Below, one piece after another: positions 62,641 to 64,000 of a stretch of 64,000 nt of DNA. The position numbers and the translations under genes were made by a program. The notes under the pieces were generated by a model. It made no database searches. It was given only the letters and a program-made list of their open reading frames with translations, and was not told the origin of the DNA. The stretch spans positions 7,115,931-7,179,930 of the forward strand of contig CM052357.1 of the NCBI GenBank assembly GCA_028551475.1, read 5' to 3'. The DNA is from Casuarina equisetifolia. Taxonomy: Eukaryota > Streptophyta > Magnoliopsida > Fagales > Casuarinaceae. How positions within the stretch are numbered: position 1 is the stretch's first letter; every line of letters starts with the position of its first letter.

Positions 62641-63469
62641 CTGGCGTGTAGAATGGGGAAGAAGCAGAAAGAAAACGACACAGCAAAGCCGGCAGCTGAA
62701 AGCTACACCATATGGTCGACCTCGGCATCTTTATGCATGGTGCCTTTTGAATCTCCGGAAGACATTTTCTATTTGATCAAACCAATGCCGTGACTTTGCT
62801 AGTTCTGAGAAGAGAGTAATAACTCAAAGAATCGCTAGGGATCTTTATTATTTTCGTCACAGAGTCCACATCACCGCAGAAGCCACCCAATCTTCGTTAA
62901 AGTCGTGGGATCAGCCAAGCAAATTCATATGACCAGGCTAGCTATTCTGACCAAACAACGACTGCCAAGCTCAACCTATTCCACTAGCATATTACTAATT
63001 TGAATCCTGTTCGCATGACGAGAATCGTGAAATATAAATCCTTATAGCTTTAAAGTTTGCCAATGAACCTTTCATTTTCTAGTGTAAAAGTACATTAGGA
63101 GCTTTTTGTTGAGCTTGCTTGTTATAATTCGTCTGATTTCACTTTTTATCATAAGTAAAGAGATTTTTTACGTTTATAAACCTTATTTTATATCAGAGAT
63201 CTCGCTAATAACCAAATTCGCTTGTTGTCTCTTGAGGACAACTCTCTAAATAAAAAAAATGTCCATGAAGACTTGCTTTTGCGACAAGACCAAGTCTCTT
63301 GGAGACTACCTGTTTTGAATCCTCACTACTTTCTGAATAAAGTCATGATGCATTCGTTATTTATGTCTTTAGTTTCTAAGTATCACGGCAACTGTGAACC
63401 TTGATTGATTTTCTAGTGAATAGACCATTACTCGCCCCACCATGCACACTTGGTCAATACCCATCACCA
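62641..63469. other. Intergenic DNA shared with 12784-13767
   Basis: Duplicated block with no recognised gene. It leads into the small basic ORF. Confidence 0.4.
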
Positions 63470-63667
63470 ATGGCCACGAAGAAGAAGACAGACCGGCGAC
63501 GGTATGACCCGCTGAAAACACGAGGCCGGCGAATGGAAAGCAGCTCAAAGACATCAGGGCAGGATCCAGGAAAGCCCACGGATAAGAAGGTAGAAGGAGG
63601 GATACAAGCCAAGGTCGGAATCAACGTGCCGTTGAAGTATATCCCTAAGAACGAGATTGATTTGTAG
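63470..63667 (+). CDS. Small basic ORF of unknown function
   Basis: 65 codons, MATKKKTDRRRYDPLKTRGR at the start and KYIPKNEIDL at the end. The start has a good plant context (ACCAATGGCC). It is rich in Lys and Arg at the N-terminus, with no membrane segment. A start-less relic lies at 13768, and 70-bp pieces lie at about 18115 and 36000, so the sequence has spread within the cluster. It may be the first exon of a longer gene or a remnant. I do not recognise it. Confidence 0.35.
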   Translation: MATKKKTDRRRYDPLKTRGRRMESSSKTSGQDPGKPTDKKVEGGIQAKVGINVPLKYIPKNEIDL

Positions 63668-64000
63668 GGTTCAGACTCGGATTAAAATCCTGAGGATTCT
63701 GATGTGTTTGTTCTTTTTTGGTTTAAAATGTATGAGTTTAATAGATATAGATACCCTCATGCTTGGTTTTGTCAAGCCAAATGTGAAATCATATGCAAAG
63801 CTGATACTAACTTTGGTATTGTGGACAAATTTAGATGGTTTTTGTTTATAAGTATTACCCTCCACGAGGGTTTGTAGGGATGTACACGGTAAGGTAGACC
63901 TAACCCTAATTAGGGTTGGTGTATTGGCTATTAGGTCAAGCATCAACCAATTTTGTTTCCGACTCTTACTATTATATTAATATATCCCTGGGTCACTGTC
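63668..64000. other. Right-edge intergenic DNA with telomere-like palindrome
   Basis: AT-rich and without counterpart in the window. AACCCTAATTAGGGTT at 63902-63917 is a perfect 16-base palindrome of two telomere-type/telobox motifs head to head. No gene seen. Confidence 0.4.

Noticed and set aside
1..64000. tRNA, rRNA, snoRNA or CRISPR features
   Set aside because: No cloverleaf-like, rRNA-like or regularly spaced repeat-spacer pattern was found by eye; the tandem arrays have diverged units with no unique spacers.

Overview
The window looks like nuclear DNA of a flowering plant, most likely a woody eudicot. It is AT-rich, has interrupted genes with canonical GT-AG introns, carries plant-type leucine-rich-repeat receptor-like proteins (RLPs) and a plant PPR gene, and holds decayed Ty1/copia sequence. 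I cannot name the species. There is no bacterial-style organisation and no CRISPR array.

The window is a segmentally duplicated cluster in which two unrelated genes alternate on the minus strand. One is a large intronless RLP of the Ve/Cf type: signal peptide, LRR N-terminal cap, extracellular LRRs, a transmembrane helix with a GxxxG motif, a short tail and no kinase. The other is an eight-exon gene for the alpha N-terminal protein methyltransferase NTM1, reconstructed here exon by exon. RLP copies: A (7392-10535, intact), B (32599-35742, intact), C (48611-51763, two nonsense codons) and D (57795-60937, heavily decayed). NTM1 copies: 1 (cut by the left edge, intact as far as visible), an exon-6 fragment (16.5-17.85 kb), 2 (21550-31537, two nonsense codons and a lost splice acceptor), 3 (37685-47546, all exons intact but the ATG is ATA) and 4 (exons 1-2 only, with a nonsense codon).

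Layout. 1-15.8 kb: NTM1-1, RLP A, a ~190-bp tandem array, an RLP 5' relic, a small-ORF relic, a decayed copia 3' end and a ~48-bp tandem array. 15.8-16.5 kb: 5' part of a PPR gene, broken into an NTM1 intron. 16.5-36.1 kb: NTM1 fragment fused to an RLP 5' flank without its RLP, then NTM1-2 and RLP B. 36.1-55.6 kb: NTM1-3, RLP C, then the same relic and copia series as in the first unit. 55.6-56.2 kb: the middle part of the same PPR gene, broken into NTM1 intron 2. 56.2-64 kb: NTM1-4, RLP D, tandem array, RLP relic and a small basic ORF.

RLP and NTM1 have no obvious joint function. The simplest reading is that a conserved single-copy gene (NTM1) lay beside an RLP, was carried along as the immune-receptor locus expanded by unequal exchange, and is now decaying copy by copy while two RLPs stay open. 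Spacings support this: the RLP-to-RLP offsets are 25.2, 16.0 and 9.2 kb, and the RLP stop to NTM1 start distance is 1.05-1.07 kb in all four units.
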